Made by a program: the position numbers and the translations under genes
Shown here: piece after piece, positions 63,645-64,000 of the stretch
Position numbering within the stretch: the stretch's first letter is position 1
Layout of the letters: the number at the start of each line of letters is the position of its first letter
NCBI GenBank assembly: GCA_947492235.1
Contig: CANLLZ010000002.1
Coordinates: 1-64,000, forward strand
Source: an uncultured Altererythrobacter sp.
Lineage (GTDB): Bacteria > Pseudomonadota > Alphaproteobacteria > Sphingomonadales > Sphingomonadaceae
DNA length: 64,000 nt
Reading direction: 5' to 3'
The notes under the pieces: generated by a model
Seen by the model: the letters and a program-made list of their open reading frames with translations, nothing else
Told to the model about the DNA's origin: nothing
Database searches by the model: none

Positions 63645-64000
63645 CTAGGTCAAATTCGGATCATTCCACGCCAGCACGGGTTTGCGCGCGGCCTGAGTCT
63701 CGTCCAAGCGGCGGCGCGGCGCGTAATACGGGGCCTGCTTCAGGCTCTCATCGCCTGCATTCGCCCGTTCCGCCACACTGCGGAAAGATGCAATGAACTG
63801 GTCCAGCGCCGCCTTGCTTTCCGTCTCGGTCGGCTCGACCAGCATTGCGCCGTGCACCACCAGCGGGAAGAATACCGTCATCGGGTGATAGCCTTCGTCA
63901 ATCATCCCCTTGGCCAGATCCAGCGTCGAGAGATCGCCGCCGAAATCCTTATCGCCGAACAGTGCCTCGTGCATGCACGGCCCGCTGTCGGCGTATGGCG
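63645..64000 (-). CDS. gcvPB: Glycine dehydrogenase (decarboxylating) subunit 2, C-terminal part
   Basis: The minus-strand frame is open through the right edge, so only the last 118 or so residues are visible. The reading PYADSGPCMHEALFGD, then DLAKGMIDEGYHPMTVFFPL and LVEPTETESKAALDQFI, match the C-terminus of the GcvP beta subunit (P protein of the glycine cleavage system). The N-terminal PLP-binding part lies beyond the window. It ends 4 bp from the convergent flippase. Confidence 0.9.
   Translation of the reverse strand, partial: PYADSGPCMHEALFGDKDFGGDLSTLDLAKGMIDEGYHPMTVFFPLVVHGAMLVEPTETESKAALDQFIASFRSVAERANAGDESLKQAPYYAPRRRLDETQAARKPVLAWNDPNLT

Overview
The window looks like the chromosome of a high-GC alphaproteobacterium, most likely a marine sphingomonad of the Erythrobacteraceae type. 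Pointers are a crtY-crtI-crtB carotenoid block, a NodT-type RND efflux operon, a PhoX-type phosphatase, a valine-catabolism operon and dispersed palindromic intergenic repeats. The assignment is inference from gene content; no 16S rRNA is present.

Region 1 (1-22,200) is a tandem array of five very large trimeric autotransporter adhesins (YadA-like). The first is cut by the left edge. The first four are close paralogues that each carry a colinear 561-bp module in mid-protein; the fifth has a classical YadA-type neck inside its head. Head, cysteine and C-terminal features alternate A-B-A-B, which suggests duplication of a two-gene unit followed by gene conversion. The three complete paralogues whose upstream regions are visible (starts at 3827, 8348, 12581) share a leader: a TTGAC element exactly 66 bp before GGTCGCA, then a hairpin that buries the Shine-Dalgarno. 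The stem bases differ between genes while pairing is kept. I regard this as the most notable system in the window: a candidate RNA switch or thermometer controlling a surface-adhesin array. A small membrane protein gene sits between adhesins 4 and 5, and a secreted four-EF-hand protein follows adhesin 5.

Region 2 (22,900-30,250) holds exported peptide and amide hydrolysis functions: a DUF885 protein, an amidohydrolase translationally coupled to a PqqB-like metallo-beta-lactamase-fold protein, an S9 prolyl-oligopeptidase and a MipA/OmpV outer-membrane protein.

Region 3 (30,390-38,700) is crtY-crtI-unknown-LOG-crtB, with every junction overlapping by 4 nt, then a biotin-dependent acyl-CoA carboxylase pair split by a palindromic repeat.

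Region 4 (38,700-47,900) holds a Bcr/CflA-type transporter, dinB, a Nudix hydrolase, pgl, dps, a GDT1-like membrane protein, a Tat-exported PhoX-like protein, and an SDR/GST/zinc-ADH operon.

Region 5 (47,940-54,640) is a TetR-regulated RND efflux operon with a perfect palindromic operator candidate, followed by tRNA-Gly(CCC).

Region 6 (54,950-61,420) is a valine/isobutyryl-CoA degradation operon (mmsA, lipoprotein, acyl-CoA dehydrogenase, hydroxyisobutyryl-CoA hydrolase, enoyl-CoA hydratase, a low-GC unknown gene, mmsB) containing one dispersed inverted repeat and followed by another. The right end holds an Nmad3-type protein, a polysaccharide flippase and the 3' end of gcvPB. No gene-free stretch exceeds about 300 bases; the longest are the adhesin leaders.
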